54,373 nt of DNA from an uncultured Alphaproteobacteria bacterium (GCA_902826245.1 CADEEA010000015.1:1-54373); one strand, 5' to 3'. Positions 16,988 to 25,916 are shown, counted from the first letter of the stretch. The notes: generated from the letters alone by a model not told the origin. Translations and numbers: made by a program.

Positions 16988-18367
16988 TTAATGGGCGAGG
17001 GCAGCTACGACGGCCTCCATCGCGGGGTCACGGCCGTTGAGATAGTGCTGAATGGTCCAGGGAGCAGAAATGTTCGGCGTCAGGGTCGCAATTGCAATAG
17101 GATTGCGCGAGACGGACCCGTGGCAATCCGAATAGGCCCGGCAGCCAGTCCTGTAGTCGTGTCGCTCGGTGGCTGTGCGCAACATCGCGCGTGAATTAGG
17201 CAGCGTCACAAAATCGCCTTCCGCGAAAAACATCAGGCGGTCGCCAACTTCTTCCCCGACGATGGCAACGCGATCCGGCGCCGCTTGTTTCAGGTAAGCT
17301 GCTGTTGAAATTGCAGCGGAGAATGTCCAAGGACTTGTGAGCACGAAGATGCGACCACTAACGTGGCTCGGTAAGCGCTGAACAAACCCGCGCGCAGCGT
17401 TGAGATCGCCGCCGCCGTTGAAGCGCAAGTCCAGCACCAGATTGGTCGGCGCGCGCGCGCGAACCTCACCCTCCATCTCCGCAAGAAAATCGCCGATCGG
17501 CCTGTCTTCCGCATCGTTGGTCTGGCGCAGCTCAATCACCATGCCACTTATCTCAGGCGCCATACGCCAGCGAAACGGCTGGCTGGGCTCAAGCAGTGAC
17601 CATGGCGCACGCTCGACTGCGAGTGCGCCGCGCCAGTCGGCGTCGCCCAGCTCAGTGGTGGCGGGAAACATCCAACGGAATGCGTTGGCGGGCGCGCGTT
17701 GTCGGGCGGACTCGGCGGTCAATCGGCGCGTGACCATCCGTCCGCTCGGCAGTCGAAATCTATAATTGGCCACGGCCGCCTCGCGGCTCAAGCCGAGTGC
17801 ATTCAAGAGATCGGGGCTTTCAAAGAGGTAACCCGCGCTACGGTCACGCCAAGCGTTTGTGCCGCCCGCAAGCGTTCGCGCCGCGGTTCTGAGCGTCGCA
17901 AGGTCGTGGCCGTCGATAGACATCAAGCGACCGCCGAGGAGATCGAAATTGTCCGCCGTGGCGCGCAGCACGTAAAAATCCTCGCCGAACGGCGCCAGCC
18001 TGAGCATGATGCGGTTGTATCTGCGGGACCGGGGTCCCGCGGCAGCGAAAGTGTGACCGTTGTCTGCAAGCGCTGCAATGCGTGCCGTCTCAAGTTCGAA
18101 ATAGGCTGGCGAAACTTGCGCGATGTTTCGTTCCAACGCCGCGAGGCGCTGCTCGGCCTCGGTGCGCGCCGCCGCGGAATAGGACTGGTCCACCGCCAAG
18201 AATTGCGCGCGGAGGCTCTCCATGTCGCCGGTAAGTCCCTCGCTGTTCGCCGCGACGGGCGCCTCCTGGCCCCGCCTATGCTGGGCGAGGGCGGGGGCTG
18301 ACAAGGCGAAAGGTAGCGTGGATGCCGCCAAGGCTAGGATGGTCGAGCGCCAAAACCGCGACATCAT
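16988..18367 (-). CDS. secreted S41-peptidase-like protein
   Basis: Protein of 459 residues with a signal peptide (cleavage near ALA-QHRR, residue 29). The C-terminal half carries the S41 (C-terminal processing protease) core: LVLDLRFNGGGD, followed by FVLTSPWTFSAAI with a Ser in the nucleophile position. No clear PDZ domain is seen between them. The N-terminal 200 residues resemble helical segments found before S41 domains in tail-specific-protease-like hydrolases. Role in cell-envelope proteolysis is inferred. ATG 18367 and 18364 are both possible starts. Confidence 0.75.
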   Translation of the reverse strand: MMSRFWRSTILALAASTLPFALSAPALAQHRRGQEAPVAANSEGLTGDMESLRAQFLAVDQSYSAAARTEAEQRLAALERNIAQVSPAYFELETARIAALADNGHTFAAAGPRSRRYNRIMLRLAPFGEDFYVLRATADNFDLLGGRLMSIDGHDLATLRTAARTLAGGTNAWRDRSAGYLFESPDLLNALGLSREAAVANYRFRLPSGRMVTRRLTAESARQRAPANAFRWMFPATTELGDADWRGALAVERAPWSLLEPSQPFRWRMAPEISGMVIELRQTNDAEDRPIGDFLAEMEGEVRARAPTNLVLDLRFNGGGDLNAARGFVQRLPSHVSGRIFVLTSPWTFSAAISTAAYLKQAAPDRVAIVGEEVGDRLMFFAEGDFVTLPNSRAMLRTATERHDYRTGCRAYSDCHGSVSRNPIAIATLTPNISAPWTIQHYLNGRDPAMEAVVAALAH

Positions 18368-18481
18368 GTAATTAGTCTCCAGTACCCGCCGTGTTTACGT
18401 CAGCGGTTTGCCGCGCGTCTTGGAAGAATGATGCGCTCGGAGAATGCCGTTAAGCTCTACGAGAGGAGCGCCGCAAAGCCT

Positions 18482-19240
18482 TTACGATGGCATTGGCATG
18501 CTGACACAACTCGCTGCTTGAGCCCGGACGGCGGAGGGTGAGCGCCCAAGGATTACTCGAAACGCATTGGTCATGTGGCTTTGGTCCGAATATCCGTGCG
18601 CCAGTGCGATAGATGATAACGGCTCGGTCCCCCCAGCCACATCCTCTAGCGCTCGAAGGACCCTCTTGACGTTGCGGTATTCAGTTGGCCGAAGCCCGAA
18701 GCACTTCGCAAATCCGCGGGAGAAATGCGCTCGATTGCGATCCACCACATTTGCGATGCCAGCGACAGCGCGGGGGCGGTGGTTATCTAGTTCCATCATC
18801 GCGTCTTCTACCCAAGCGGGGGGCGAGACGGACTCCCCGTGCTCCAGGTGGGCCAACAGCCTCCCTAACGCTCTGATGCGTTCGGGGCGGTCCAGAAGCT
18901 GATCAAAACCGTTGAGGGAAAGATCGGAGGGGGCAAAATCATAGGGGGGGCGACAATAGCTCGACACCTTGCCTCTGATCCCTCGCGCGAAGAGGCGTGT
19001 CCAGTAAGGGCCGACTGCCTCGATGATTGTACAGCGGGCGCCATGTGCGCCGAATTCCAGGTGGTGTTCGGCATTCGCGGGCGATAGCCGTGCACCGCCT
19101 GCGCTAATCAAGGTCGCGGAACCACCGCGATCCCTGTGCTGCAGTTCGCCCGCGGCAACGACGAGGAGGTGGATGCGAGCATGACCATGGCCGACCAAGG
19201 TGCGGCCAGCCGGCATGTCACACGTGAACATTCTAAGCAT
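18482..19240 (-). CDS. AraC family transcriptional regulator
   Basis: Regulator of 252 residues. The N-terminal 130 residues form a cupin-like sensory part (GHGHARIHLLVVAAGELQHR). The C-terminal 100 residues carry two helix-turn-helix units with the AraC signature FSRGFAKCFGLRPTEYRNVKR and IALAHGYSDQSHMTNAFRVI. Ligand and targets are unknown. Possible targets are the S41-like gene downstream in the same direction, 114 bases away, or the DUF3995/DUF1772 genes on the other side. Confidence 0.9.
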   Translation of the reverse strand: MLRMFTCDMPAGRTLVGHGHARIHLLVVAAGELQHRDRGGSATLISAGGARLSPANAEHHLEFGAHGARCTIIEAVGPYWTRLFARGIRGKVSSYCRPPYDFAPSDLSLNGFDQLLDRPERIRALGRLLAHLEHGESVSPPAWVEDAMMELDNHRPRAVAGIANVVDRNRAHFSRGFAKCFGLRPTEYRNVKRVLRALEDVAGGTEPLSSIALAHGYSDQSHMTNAFRVILGRSPSAVRAQAASCVSMPMPS

Positions 19241-19476
19241 AATAGGGCCTCAGACGTGATGATGCGGTCCATGGCGGCCTTGGATGCGTTGCTTGGCTGT
19301 GCGTCCCCCGTCAGGGAGCATCACGGCTTGCGCTTTGGAGGTGCTTGCAAGGTAGCGTCGGCCTGTTCGAACGCTGTTACGCCGCGCTGGCCATCGTGTG
19401 CGCACGCGTCTACACCCGAACTTCCACCCTGCAGCGCGCGAGTTCCGCTTTGCCGCCCATCCTCTCAATCCCCCAC

Positions 19477-19895
19477 ATGGACCTGCTCGGCGGCGCGCTT
19501 ATCGCCATCCTTCTCATCTGTATTGGGGCGTGGGCGGGCGTTGGCCGGGGCGCGACGACGACACGTTACGGCTCATAGTGGCCGGTGTGAAGCGCGGGCG
19601 GATGTACGGCTTTTGGCCTTGCGCGATGGTGGCGCTGGCGCTGACGAGCGCTGCTGCGGTCGTGTATGCGCGCCATGGTGAAATCATGAGCGGCGATTTC
19701 GCTTGGGTGGTGATCGCTGGCTATGGCGTGTTGATCGCGGTGTTCGGCCTGCGCGGGCTCGCGCCTTATGTGTCGCCCGTGTTCGAGTACGCGCGCGGGA
19801 CGCCTTTCTTTGAACTGAACCGATTGTATTACGCGCCGCTTTGTCTTCTCATCGCCGCGGCGCTGGCTGCGGATTTTCCGTACGCGGCGCTATAG
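19477..19895 (+). pseudogene. DUF3995 family membrane protein, apparent 1-nt frameshift
   Basis: The N-terminal piece MDLLGGALIAILL is read from ATG 19477. The remainder, HLYWGVGGRWPG followed by helices and FFELNRLYYAPLCLL, is read in the -1 frame from 19515 to the stop at 19895. Joined at 19513-19515 (CTC/CAT) they make a 140-residue protein of normal DUF3995 length with the HLYW...GGRWP signature. A single missing C would explain it. It could be a true mutation, a sequencing error or, less likely, programmed frameshifting. DUF1772 follows 24 bases later. Confidence 0.7.
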
Positions 19896-19919
19896 AGTTC
19901 ACGAAAGAGGGGCCTATCC

Positions 19920-20348
19920 ATGCTCATCCAAGTGCTGGCGCTGACCACAGCCGCGTTGTTTGCCGGCGCGGCGCTTTACATCAGTGTCGCTGAGCAGCCC
20001 GCACGCCTCTTGCTCGACGATCGCGCACTGCTGACGCAATGGAAGCCAAGCTATAAGCGCGGCTTCGCCATGCAGGCGTCGCTCGCGGTGATTTCCGCGC
20101 TACTTGGGTTCTGGGCGGCGTGGCAAGCGCAGGACTGGCGCTGGGTCGTCGGCGCTGTGCTGATCCTGGCGAACTGGCCCTATACGCTGCTCGGCATCAT
20201 GCCGACCAACCATAAACTTGAAGCCATTCCCAACGAGCAGGCGGGTGAACACTCGCGCGCGCTGATCGTCAAATGGGGCGGCCTGCACGCGGTCCGCACT
20301 CTGCTGGGCGCCGCGGCGGTGTGCGCATATTTGTGGGCGTCCCTGTAG
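19920..20348 (+). CDS. DUF1772 family membrane protein (anthrone oxygenase-like)
   Basis: Protein of 142 residues with four predicted helices. Family features are the [15 protein letters not shown] first helix region, [16 protein letters not shown], and the helix-capping [11 protein letters not shown] segment. Bacterial members are uncharacterised; related fungal proteins are anthrone oxygenases. GAGGGG precedes ATG 19920. The start is 24 bases after the frameshifted DUF3995 gene, so both are probably cotranscribed. Confidence 0.85.
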   Translation: MLIQVLALTTAALFAGAALYISVAEQPARLLLDDRALLTQWKPSYKRGFAMQASLAVISALLGFWAAWQAQDWRWVVGAVLILANWPYTLLGIMPTNHKLEAIPNEQAGEHSRALIVKWGGLHAVRTLLGAAAVCAYLWASL

Positions 20349-20432
20349 CCGGCCGGGAACCTCTAGCCATCCGCGCCGGCTCAGCCTACATGCGGCGTTC
20401 AATCAAGATTCCTGAGCCCCCCGAGCCCCCCT

Positions 20433-21356
20433 TTGCACCCCATCCTCTCCATCCGTGACGTCTCGAAGACCTACGCCTCGGGCGTGGTCGCACTGAAGCC
20501 GACCAGTCTTGAGATCGCCAAAGGCGAAATCTTCGCGCTGCTTGGGCCGAACGGCGCTGGCAAGACCACCTTGATTTCCATCATATGCGGCATCGTCAAT
20601 CCATCGAGCGGGACGATTGTCGCCGATGGTCATAATGTCATCAGCGACTACAAGGCCGCACGCCGTAAGATCGGGCTGGTCCCGCAAGAATTGCACACCG
20701 ACGCGTTCGAGCGCGTGATCGACACGGTGCGCTTCTCGCGCGGCCTGTTCGGGTTTCCGCCTGACGAAGCGCACCTCGAGAAAGTGCTGCGCGATCTTTC
20801 GCTGTGGGAAAAACGCGATTCCAAGATCATGGAATTGTCCGGCGGCATGAAGCGGCGTGTGATGATCGCCAAGGCGCTCAGCCACGAGCCGATCATTCTC
20901 TTCCTCGACGAGCCCACAGCCGGCGTCGATGTCGAGCTGCGTCAGGATATGTGGGCCATGGTGCGGCGGCTGCGCGAGGGCGGCGTCACCATCATCCTCA
21001 CCACCCACTACATCGAGGAAGCCGAGGAAATGGCCGATCGCGTCGGCGTCATCAACAAGGGTGAACTGATCCTGGTTGAGGAGAAGGCCGCTTTGATGCG
21101 CAAGCTCGGCAAGAAGCAGCTCACCTTGGAATTGCCGGCGCCGCTCGCCGCTGTTCCTGAGGGCTTGGCCGAGTATGCGCTCGAATTGACAAGCGGGGGA
21201 AACAAGCTGGTCTACACTTTCGACGCCAATGCAGAGCAATCAGGGATTTCCGGCCTGCTGCGCCGCCTCGACGAGGTTGGCGTCGAGTTCAAGGATCTCC
21301 ACACCGAACAGAGTTCGCTTGAGGACATTTTCGTGGAATTGGTGAGGGCGAAGTAG
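20433..21356 (+). CDS. ABC-2 type exporter, ATP-binding protein (YadG/CcmA-like)
   Basis: ATPase of 307 residues. Walker A is GPNGAGKT (about residues 38-45), the signature motif LSGGMKRR is near 137, and Walker B is [12 protein letters not shown] near 157. The C-terminal 80 residues form the extra domain usual in ABC-2 exporter ATPases. Start is TTG 20433, which gives the expected [15 protein letters not shown]-terminus; no strong ribosome-binding site is seen. Its permease partner is at 22148, separated from it by higBA. Confidence 0.88.
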   Translation: MHPILSIRDVSKTYASGVVALKPTSLEIAKGEIFALLGPNGAGKTTLISIICGIVNPSSGTIVADGHNVISDYKAARRKIGLVPQELHTDAFERVIDTVRFSRGLFGFPPDEAHLEKVLRDLSLWEKRDSKIMELSGGMKRRVMIAKALSHEPIILFLDEPTAGVDVELRQDMWAMVRRLREGGVTIILTTHYIEEAEEMADRVGVINKGELILVEEKAALMRKLGKKQLTLELPAPLAAVPEGLAEYALELTSGGNKLVYTFDANAEQSGISGLLRRLDEVGVEFKDLHTEQSSLEDIFVELVRAK

Positions 21357-21363
21357 GCAAATG

Positions 21364-21396
21364 TATAATGCTTGACGTATAACGAGAGGCGTTATA
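21364..21396 (+). promoter_or_regulatory. higBA promoter and likely HigA operator
   Basis: A TATAAT hexamer (21364-21369) lies 29 bases before the higB ATG. It is followed by a perfect inverted repeat, TATAACG-agagg-CGTTATA (21378-21396), whose spacer AGAGG serves as the ribosome-binding site. Antitoxin binding here would block both transcription and access to the start. The region is AT-rich compared with its surroundings. Confidence 0.65.
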
Positions 21397-21397
21397 T

Positions 21398-21682
21398 ATG
21401 GCAATTAAGTCCTACAAGGACAGGGCGGTCGCTCGATTTCACCGGGAGGGCATGGTTCCGCGTCCTTGGCGTGCGATCGCCGAAGCTGCGCTGCGTAAAT
21501 TGGACATGATCGATGCGGCGAGCGTCCTTGGCGACCTCGCCTGCCCGCCGGGCAACAGGCTTGAAGCTTTGAAAGGCAACCGCAAAGGGCAGCACAGCGT
21601 TCGGATCAACGATCAGTTCCGAATTTGTTTCCGTTGGACCAAACAAGGCGCCGAAGACGTTGATATTGTGGACTACCACTAG
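21398..21682 (+). CDS. higB: HigB/RelE-type toxin
   Basis: Protein of 94 residues of the HigB-1 (host-inhibition, RelE fold) type. Typical features are KDRAVARFHREG at the start, LGDLACPPGNRLEALKGNRKGQHSVRIN in the middle, and RICFRWTKQGAEDVDIVDYH at the end, with the basic R..F.W residues used in ribosome-dependent mRNA cleavage. Toxin-first order is normal for higBA. The TAG stop (21680-21682) lies inside the CTAG end of a hairpin element. A promoter with an inverted-repeat operator lies just upstream. Confidence 0.93.
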   Translation: MAIKSYKDRAVARFHREGMVPRPWRAIAEAALRKLDMIDAASVLGDLACPPGNRLEALKGNRKGQHSVRINDQFRICFRWTKQGAEDVDIVDYH

Positions 21683-21833
21683 TGTTCCAGATTTGAAGTT
21701 CGCCATTAGATTGGATCACGCGTGATGCGAACTTCAATCCATCTGGGACGCTAGAGTCAATTGGTTATAGCGTGGCTGATGAATCAGAAATTCGCACCGC
21801 GCCTGCCATCGTGACCTTGCGAATTTCAGATTC
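21679..21833. repeat. two-hairpin element between higB and higA
   Basis: Hairpin 1 spans 21679-21754: arms start CTAGTGTTCCAGA and end TCTGGGACGCTAG, an inner arm pair GAAGTTCGC/GCGAACTTC follows, and the centre holds the palindrome ATCACGCGTGAT. Hairpin 2 spans 21781-21833, with GAATCAGAAATTCGC against GCGAATTTCAGATTC (14 of 15 pairing). The terminal CTAG motifs give a MITE-like look. It separates toxin and antitoxin by 169 bases, whereas most higBA genes are nearly adjacent. Confidence 0.75.
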
Positions 21834-21851
21834 GCCCTACTAGGAGAGAGA

Positions 21852-22151
21852 GTGCCCCGCATCCGCACCCACCCCGGCGAAGTACTGAAGGAGGAATTCA
21901 TGCTCCCCTTTGGGCTTTCAGCCAACAAGCTCGCCATCGAATTGGCGGTTCCGGCGACGCGCATTGGCGACATCATTCGCGCCGAGAGCCCGCGCGCGAT
22001 CAGCGCTGACACCGCGCTTCGCTTGGCGCGTTATTTTCAGACTTCGCCGGCGTTCTGGATGAATTTGCAGGCGGCCTACGATCTTTCGAAGGCGGAAGTC
22101 GAGAAAGGACGCGAAATTGCATCGCGCATACGCCCGAGGGCGCGCTCATGA
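21852..22151 (+). CDS. higA: HigA antitoxin, HTH (XRE) family
   Basis: Protein of 99 residues with a GTG start at 21852 after GGAGAGAG. It has the HigA signature: [22 protein letters not shown] at the N-terminus, then the helix-turn-helix and [24 protein letters not shown]. It binds and neutralises HigB and represses the operon. Its TGA stop overlaps the ATG of the ABC permease (ATGA, 22148-22151), so translation of the exporter subunit is coupled to the antitoxin. Confidence 0.93.
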   Translation: MPRIRTHPGEVLKEEFMLPFGLSANKLAIELAVPATRIGDIIRAESPRAISADTALRLARYFQTSPAFWMNLQAAYDLSKAEVEKGREIASRIRPRARS

Positions 22152-22909
22152 ACTGGCATGGCGTTCACGCGATCTACCGCTTCGAGATGGCGCGTTGGTT
22201 TCGCACCATCGGCCAAAGCCTGTTCTCGCCGGTGCTTTCGACCTCACTCTACTTCATCGTTTTCGGCTCGGCGATCGGCTCGCGTATGGTGGCCATCGAT
22301 GGCGTCAGCTACGGCGCCTTCATCGTGCCGGGTCTAATCATGCTTTCGATCCTGACCGAAAGCGTCTCGAACGCCTCGTTCGGCATCTACATGCCCAAAT
22401 GGGCGGGCACGATCTACGAATTGCTCTCAGCGCCTGTGTCGCCGATCGAAGCCGTGCTTGGATACGTGGGCGCGGCCTCCACCAAATCGGTGATCATTGG
22501 CCTCGTTATCCTCGCCACAGCGCGCCTGTTCGTGCCGTTCGAGATTGAGCACCCGCTTTGGATGCTGACCTTCCTGGTGCTGACTTCGATCTCGTTCTGC
22601 CTGTTCGGCTTCATCCTTGGCGTGTTGGCCAAGGGCTTCGAGCAATTGCAGATCGTGCCGATGCTGATCATCACGCCGCTCACTTTCCTTGGCGGCACCT
22701 TCTATTCGATCTCCATGCTGCCGGAATTTTGGCAGAAAATCACGTTGCTTAACCCGGTCGTCTACCTGATCAGCGGCTTCCGCTGGGCTTTCTATGGGAT
22801 TTCCGACGTAAACATCGCCGTCAGCGTTGCCGCAACGGCAGGGTTTCTCGGTTTGTGTTTGTCTGTAGTCTACTGGATATTCTCGACCGGTTACCGGTTG
22901 AAATCCTGA
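22148..22909 (+). CDS. ABC-2 type exporter permease (YadH-like)
   Basis: Membrane protein of 253 residues with six predicted helices. The ABC-2 permease features are visible: the early [19 protein letters not shown] segment and the [19 protein letters not shown] loop near residue 185. It pairs with the ATPase gene at 20433. The two would normally be adjacent, but here higBA and its hairpin element (about 790 bases) lie between them. The start overlaps the higA stop by four bases. Exported substrate is unknown. Confidence 0.9.
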   Translation: MNWHGVHAIYRFEMARWFRTIGQSLFSPVLSTSLYFIVFGSAIGSRMVAIDGVSYGAFIVPGLIMLSILTESVSNASFGIYMPKWAGTIYELLSAPVSPIEAVLGYVGAASTKSVIIGLVILATARLFVPFEIEHPLWMLTFLVLTSISFCLFGFILGVLAKGFEQLQIVPMLIITPLTFLGGTFYSISMLPEFWQKITLLNPVVYLISGFRWAFYGISDVNIAVSVAATAGFLGLCLSVVYWIFSTGYRLKS

Positions 22910-22916
22910 GGCGCAC

Positions 22917-23669
22917 ATGAGCGAAGGTCACATCCTCGTCACCCGCGACGCTGGCGTGCTTGAGTTGCGCTTCAACCGGCCCGAGAAAAAAAACGCCATC
23001 ACCAATGCGATGTACGGCGCGCTGGCCGACGCTATTGTCGCCGCGGCCGATGACGCAAGCATTCGCGCGATCCTGTTCACCGCGGTCGGCGATTTCTTCA
23101 CCTCCGGCAACGACATCCTCGATTTCGCCGCCATCGCGACAGGGCAGGCGGGCGAAGGCCCACGCCATGTCGGGCGTTTTTTGGAGGCGTGCATTAGAGC
23201 GGAGAAGCCGTTGGTGGCGGCGGTGCAGGGGCATGCGGTTGGCGTCGGCGTAACAATGTTGTTGCACTGCGATCTCGTGTACATCGCAGAGAGCGCCAAG
23301 CTCACCACGCCCTTCATCGACCTTGGCGTTGTTCCCGAAAATGCCTCAAGCCTCGCCATGCCGGCGCGCATGGGACACGCGCGGGCATTCGCTATGCTTG
23401 GCCTCGGCGAGCCGCTCGTAGGCGCACAAGCGGTCGCGGCGGGGCTCGTCAATGCGGCGCTGCCGGCGGGCGAGGTTGAGGCGCGCGCGCGCGCCTCGGC
23501 GCTCGCTTTGGCGAAGAAGCCCGCCGAGGCGCTGCGGCTCACCAGGAAATTGATGCGCGATCCCGGATCATTGCTCGCGCGCATGCATGAGGAAAGCGCG
23601 CTGTTTGCCGAGCGCCTGCAATCGGAAGAAGCGCGCGCGGCGTTTGCAGCGTTCCTGACGCGTCGCTGA
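22917..23669 (+). CDS. enoyl-CoA hydratase/isomerase (crotonase) family protein
   Basis: Crotonase-fold protein of 250 residues. The oxyanion-hole regions are FTSGNDI (near 63) and AVQGHAVGVGVTMLLHCD (near 102). The later LGVVPENASS motif has Glu in the position used by delta-3,delta-2-enoyl-CoA isomerases (LGLVPEAGSS), so isomerase activity is more likely than hydration. It starts seven bases after the ABC permease with GAGG upstream and could be the last gene of that operon. Confidence 0.87.
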   Translation: MSEGHILVTRDAGVLELRFNRPEKKNAITNAMYGALADAIVAAADDASIRAILFTAVGDFFTSGNDILDFAAIATGQAGEGPRHVGRFLEACIRAEKPLVAAVQGHAVGVGVTMLLHCDLVYIAESAKLTTPFIDLGVVPENASSLAMPARMGHARAFAMLGLGEPLVGAQAVAAGLVNAALPAGEVEARARASALALAKKPAEALRLTRKLMRDPGSLLARMHEESALFAERLQSEEARAAFAAFLTRR

Positions 23670-23687
23670 GTTCGAGACGCGTCGCGT

Positions 23688-23741
23688 TTCGACAAGCTCA
23701 ACGTGACGCCATTCTGCGTCAGCCTGAGCCTGTCGAAGGCC
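23688..23741. repeat. dispersed palindromic repeat, family B, copy 2
   Basis: TTCGACAAGCTCAACGTGAC and GTCAGCCTGAGCCTGTCGAA are complementary over most of their length around a short loop. The loop-side sequence CGCCATTCTGCGTCAGCC is identical to the copy at 46988-47041. It lies between the convergent crotonase and dapD genes, where a hairpin could also end transcription. Confidence 0.88.
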
Positions 23742-23768
23742 GAAACAAAGTGTTCTCTGCTTCCACAC

Positions 23769-24599
23769 TCAGTCCCGAAGCAATTCGTTCACCGCGGTCT
23801 TCGCGCGCGTCTGCGCATCGACGCGCTTGACGATCACCGCGCAGGCAAGCGAGGGGCCGCCCTTCGGGTCTGGAAGCGAGCCTGGAACCACCACGGAATA
23901 GGCCGGCACCTCTCCGCGCGTCACCGCGCCGGTCTCGCGATCGACAATCTTGGTCGATTGAGACAAGAACGTTCCCATCGCCAGCACAGCGCCCTCGCGC
24001 ACGATAACGCCTTCGGCGACTTCGGAGCGCGCGCCAATGAAGCAGCCATCTTCGATGATGGTAGGGTTCGCCTGTAACGGTTCGAGCACGCCGCCAATGC
24101 CGGCGCCGCCGGAGATGTGCACGTTCTTTCCGATCTGTGCGCACGAGCCCACCGTGCACCAGGTGTCGACCATGGTTCCTTCATCGACATAAGCGCCGAT
24201 ATTTACGAACGACGGCATCAGTACGGCGTTGCGCCCGATATAGGCGCCGCGGCGCACGATCGCGCCCGGCGCGGCGCGAAAACCGGCGGCGGCGAAGCTG
24301 TTCTCGCTCCAGCCGGCGAACTTGGACGGCACCTTGTCCCACCAGGACGCGCCGTTCGGCGCGCCGGAGATCGCGTGGTTGGCGCTGGTGCGGAACGAGA
24401 GCAGCACCGCCTGTTTGAGCCATTGCTGGGTGAGCCACGCGCCGTCCGCGCCGCGTTCGGCCACGCGCGCCTGGCCCTTGTCCAGCAGCGCAAGCGCCGC
24501 CTCGATCGCTTCAACATCAGCGCCTTTGCTCTGGGGCGTCAGCGTATCCCGCCGCGTCCAGGCGGATTCGATTTGGGCGGCGAGTTCGGCATTGGGCAT
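23769..24599 (-). CDS. dapD: 2,3,4,5-tetrahydropyridine-2,6-dicarboxylate N-succinyltransferase
   Basis: Catalyses succinylation of tetrahydrodipicolinate in the lysine/diaminopimelate pathway. The 276-residue length is standard. After a helical N-terminal domain comes the left-handed parallel beta-helix with hexapeptide repeats ([30 protein letters not shown]), then [14 protein letters not shown] and a C-terminal segment ending VNELLRD. ATG 24599 gives the classical N-terminus; the long open frame upstream is a palindrome-rich intergenic region. Confidence 0.95.
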   Translation of the reverse strand: MPNAELAAQIESAWTRRDTLTPQSKGADVEAIEAALALLDKGQARVAERGADGAWLTQQWLKQAVLLSFRTSANHAISGAPNGASWWDKVPSKFAGWSENSFAAAGFRAAPGAIVRRGAYIGRNAVLMPSFVNIGAYVDEGTMVDTWCTVGSCAQIGKNVHISGGAGIGGVLEPLQANPTIIEDGCFIGARSEVAEGVIVREGAVLAMGTFLSQSTKIVDRETGAVTRGEVPAYSVVVPGSLPDPKGGPSLACAVIVKRVDAQTRAKTAVNELLRD

Positions 24600-24711
24600 G
24601 GTGCTCGCACTAAGGCCATGTGCGCGCCGTTGCAATGGAATTGGCGCTGCGCCCCGCGGGTCGAAAATAAATCTACCCACACCCTTGGCAGCGTGATGGG
24701 CGCTTCTGAAC

Positions 24712-24845
24712 CCCCTCCCCCAGAAAGCGTTCTCTTGGGGAAGGGGGCAGGGGCGGGGTGAAGCGCAGGAGTCTTGTACTTCAAGTCTGGCGCAACACCC
24801 CACCCCTCGATCCCTTCCCCAAGAGAACGCTTTCTGGGGGAGGGG
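24712..24845. repeat. perfect 34-bp inverted repeat with 66-bp loop
   Basis: The arm 24712-24745 (cccctcccccagaaagcgtt through ttggggaaggg) is the exact reverse complement of 24812-24845. Each arm also holds a smaller self-complementary part (cccc...gggg). The loop contains no ORF of note. Perfect arms suggest recent duplication-inversion or a mobile repeat. Confidence 0.93.
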
Positions 24846-24865
24846 TGGGAGGGGCCAGTTTCTCC

Positions 24866-24935
24866 GCGTCAGCCTGAGCTCGTCGAAGGCCGCACCCCTT
24901 CCGCATTGCGCTTTGACAAGCTCAGCGTAACGCAA
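24866..24935. repeat. dispersed palindromic repeat, family B, inverted copy
   Basis: The two arms appear in the opposite order from other copies: CGTCAGCCTGAGCTCGTCGAAG comes first, then TTTGACAAGCTCAGCGTAACG. The arms are complementary with a spacer of about 27 bases. It stands upstream of the HDAC-like gene. Confidence 0.75.
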
Positions 24936-24995
24936 TTGTGCGCAAAAGCGGAGCTCGGCTGGCGCCGCCGCTGCAAGAGCCGCTACACTCCGCCC

Positions 24996-25916
24996 ATGCT
25001 GCTCTTCACTCATCCCTCCATGCTCCAACACGAGCCGCCGCGCGGGCATCCGGAACGGCCGGCGCGATTGGAAGCGGTGCTAGCCGGGATCGCCGCGCTG
25101 CCGCTGGCGCACCGCGATGCGCCGTTCGCGCGGCGCGAGGCGATACTTCTGGTTCACCCGTCGCGTTATGTGGATGCCTTGGAGGAAGCGTTTGCGGAGG
25201 CGCGCGAGGACAATGTTCGGCTCGATCCAGACACCCACCTCTCCTCGGGCTCGCGCACCGCGATCTACCGCGCCGCCGGCGCCTGCGTGGCGGCGGTCGA
25301 TGCGGTGCTTGCGGGCGAGGACGACATGGCGTTCTGCGCCGTGCGTCCGCCTGGCCACCATGCCGAACCGATGGCGGCGATGGGGTTTTGCGTTTTCAAC
25401 AACATCGCCATCGCTGCGATGCACGCGCTTGAAGCCCATGGCCTCGAGCGCGTCGCCATCGTGGATTTCGATGTTCACCACGGCAATGGCTCGCAAACCA
25501 TCGCCGAGCGCGAGCCGCGGCTCATGTTCGCCTCGACCCACCAAGCCCCGCTCTATCCCGGCACTGGCGCTGCGAGTGAGCGCGGGATCGGTGGAAATGT
25601 CGTCAATGCGCCGCTGTCGGCAGGATCCGGGAGCGCAGAATGGCGGGCCGCCATGGAGACGGGGGTGCTGCCCGCATTGGACGCGTTCGCGCCGCAACTC
25701 ATTCTCGTTTCGGCCGGTTTTGACGCCCACCGCGCCGATCCGCTCGCCCAGATGGAGCTTGAGGACGAAGATTTCGCCTGGGCGGGGCAGAGCTTGCGCC
25801 GCCTCGCATTACGCCACTGCAAGGGTAAGCTTGTCTCGACTCTGGAGGGCGGTTACGACTTGGGCGCGCTCGCCAGCGCGGCTCGCGCCTACCTGGAGGC
25901 GCTTCTGCACGGCTAG
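24996..25916 (+). CDS. histone-deacetylase-family zinc amidohydrolase
   Basis: Protein of 306 residues with the HDAC/acetoin-utilisation fold. Zinc and catalytic motifs are RPPGHHAEP (His pair) and [12 protein letters not shown] (Asp and His ligands), followed by [13 protein letters not shown] and a C-terminal TLEGGYDL. Bacterial members deacetylate acetylpolyamines or other small amides. The start ATG 24996 fits the usual first strand ([14 protein letters not shown]). In related genomes this gene lies by xseB, as here. Confidence 0.92.
   Translation: MLLFTHPSMLQHEPPRGHPERPARLEAVLAGIAALPLAHRDAPFARREAILLVHPSRYVDALEEAFAEAREDNVRLDPDTHLSSGSRTAIYRAAGACVAAVDAVLAGEDDMAFCAVRPPGHHAEPMAAMGFCVFNNIAIAAMHALEAHGLERVAIVDFDVHHGNGSQTIAEREPRLMFASTHQAPLYPGTGAASERGIGGNVVNAPLSAGSGSAEWRAAMETGVLPALDAFAPQLILVSAGFDAHRADPLAQMELEDEDFAWAGQSLRRLALRHCKGKLVSTLEGGYDLGALASAARAYLEALLHG

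Larger units (their letters stand above)
24600..24995. other. 396-base intergenic region between divergent dapD and HDAC-like genes
   Basis: No coding signal is convincing here. It contains a perfect 34-base inverted repeat (24712-24745 with 24812-24845) and a family B palindrome (24866-24935). The remaining stretch before dapD (24600-24710) should hold its promoter, but I cannot single out a convincing -35/-10 pair. Confidence 0.7.

Noticed and set aside
24774..24995. N-terminal extension of the HDAC-like gene
   Set aside because: The frame is open but reads through two palindromic repeats. The family's normal N-terminus starts at ATG 24996.
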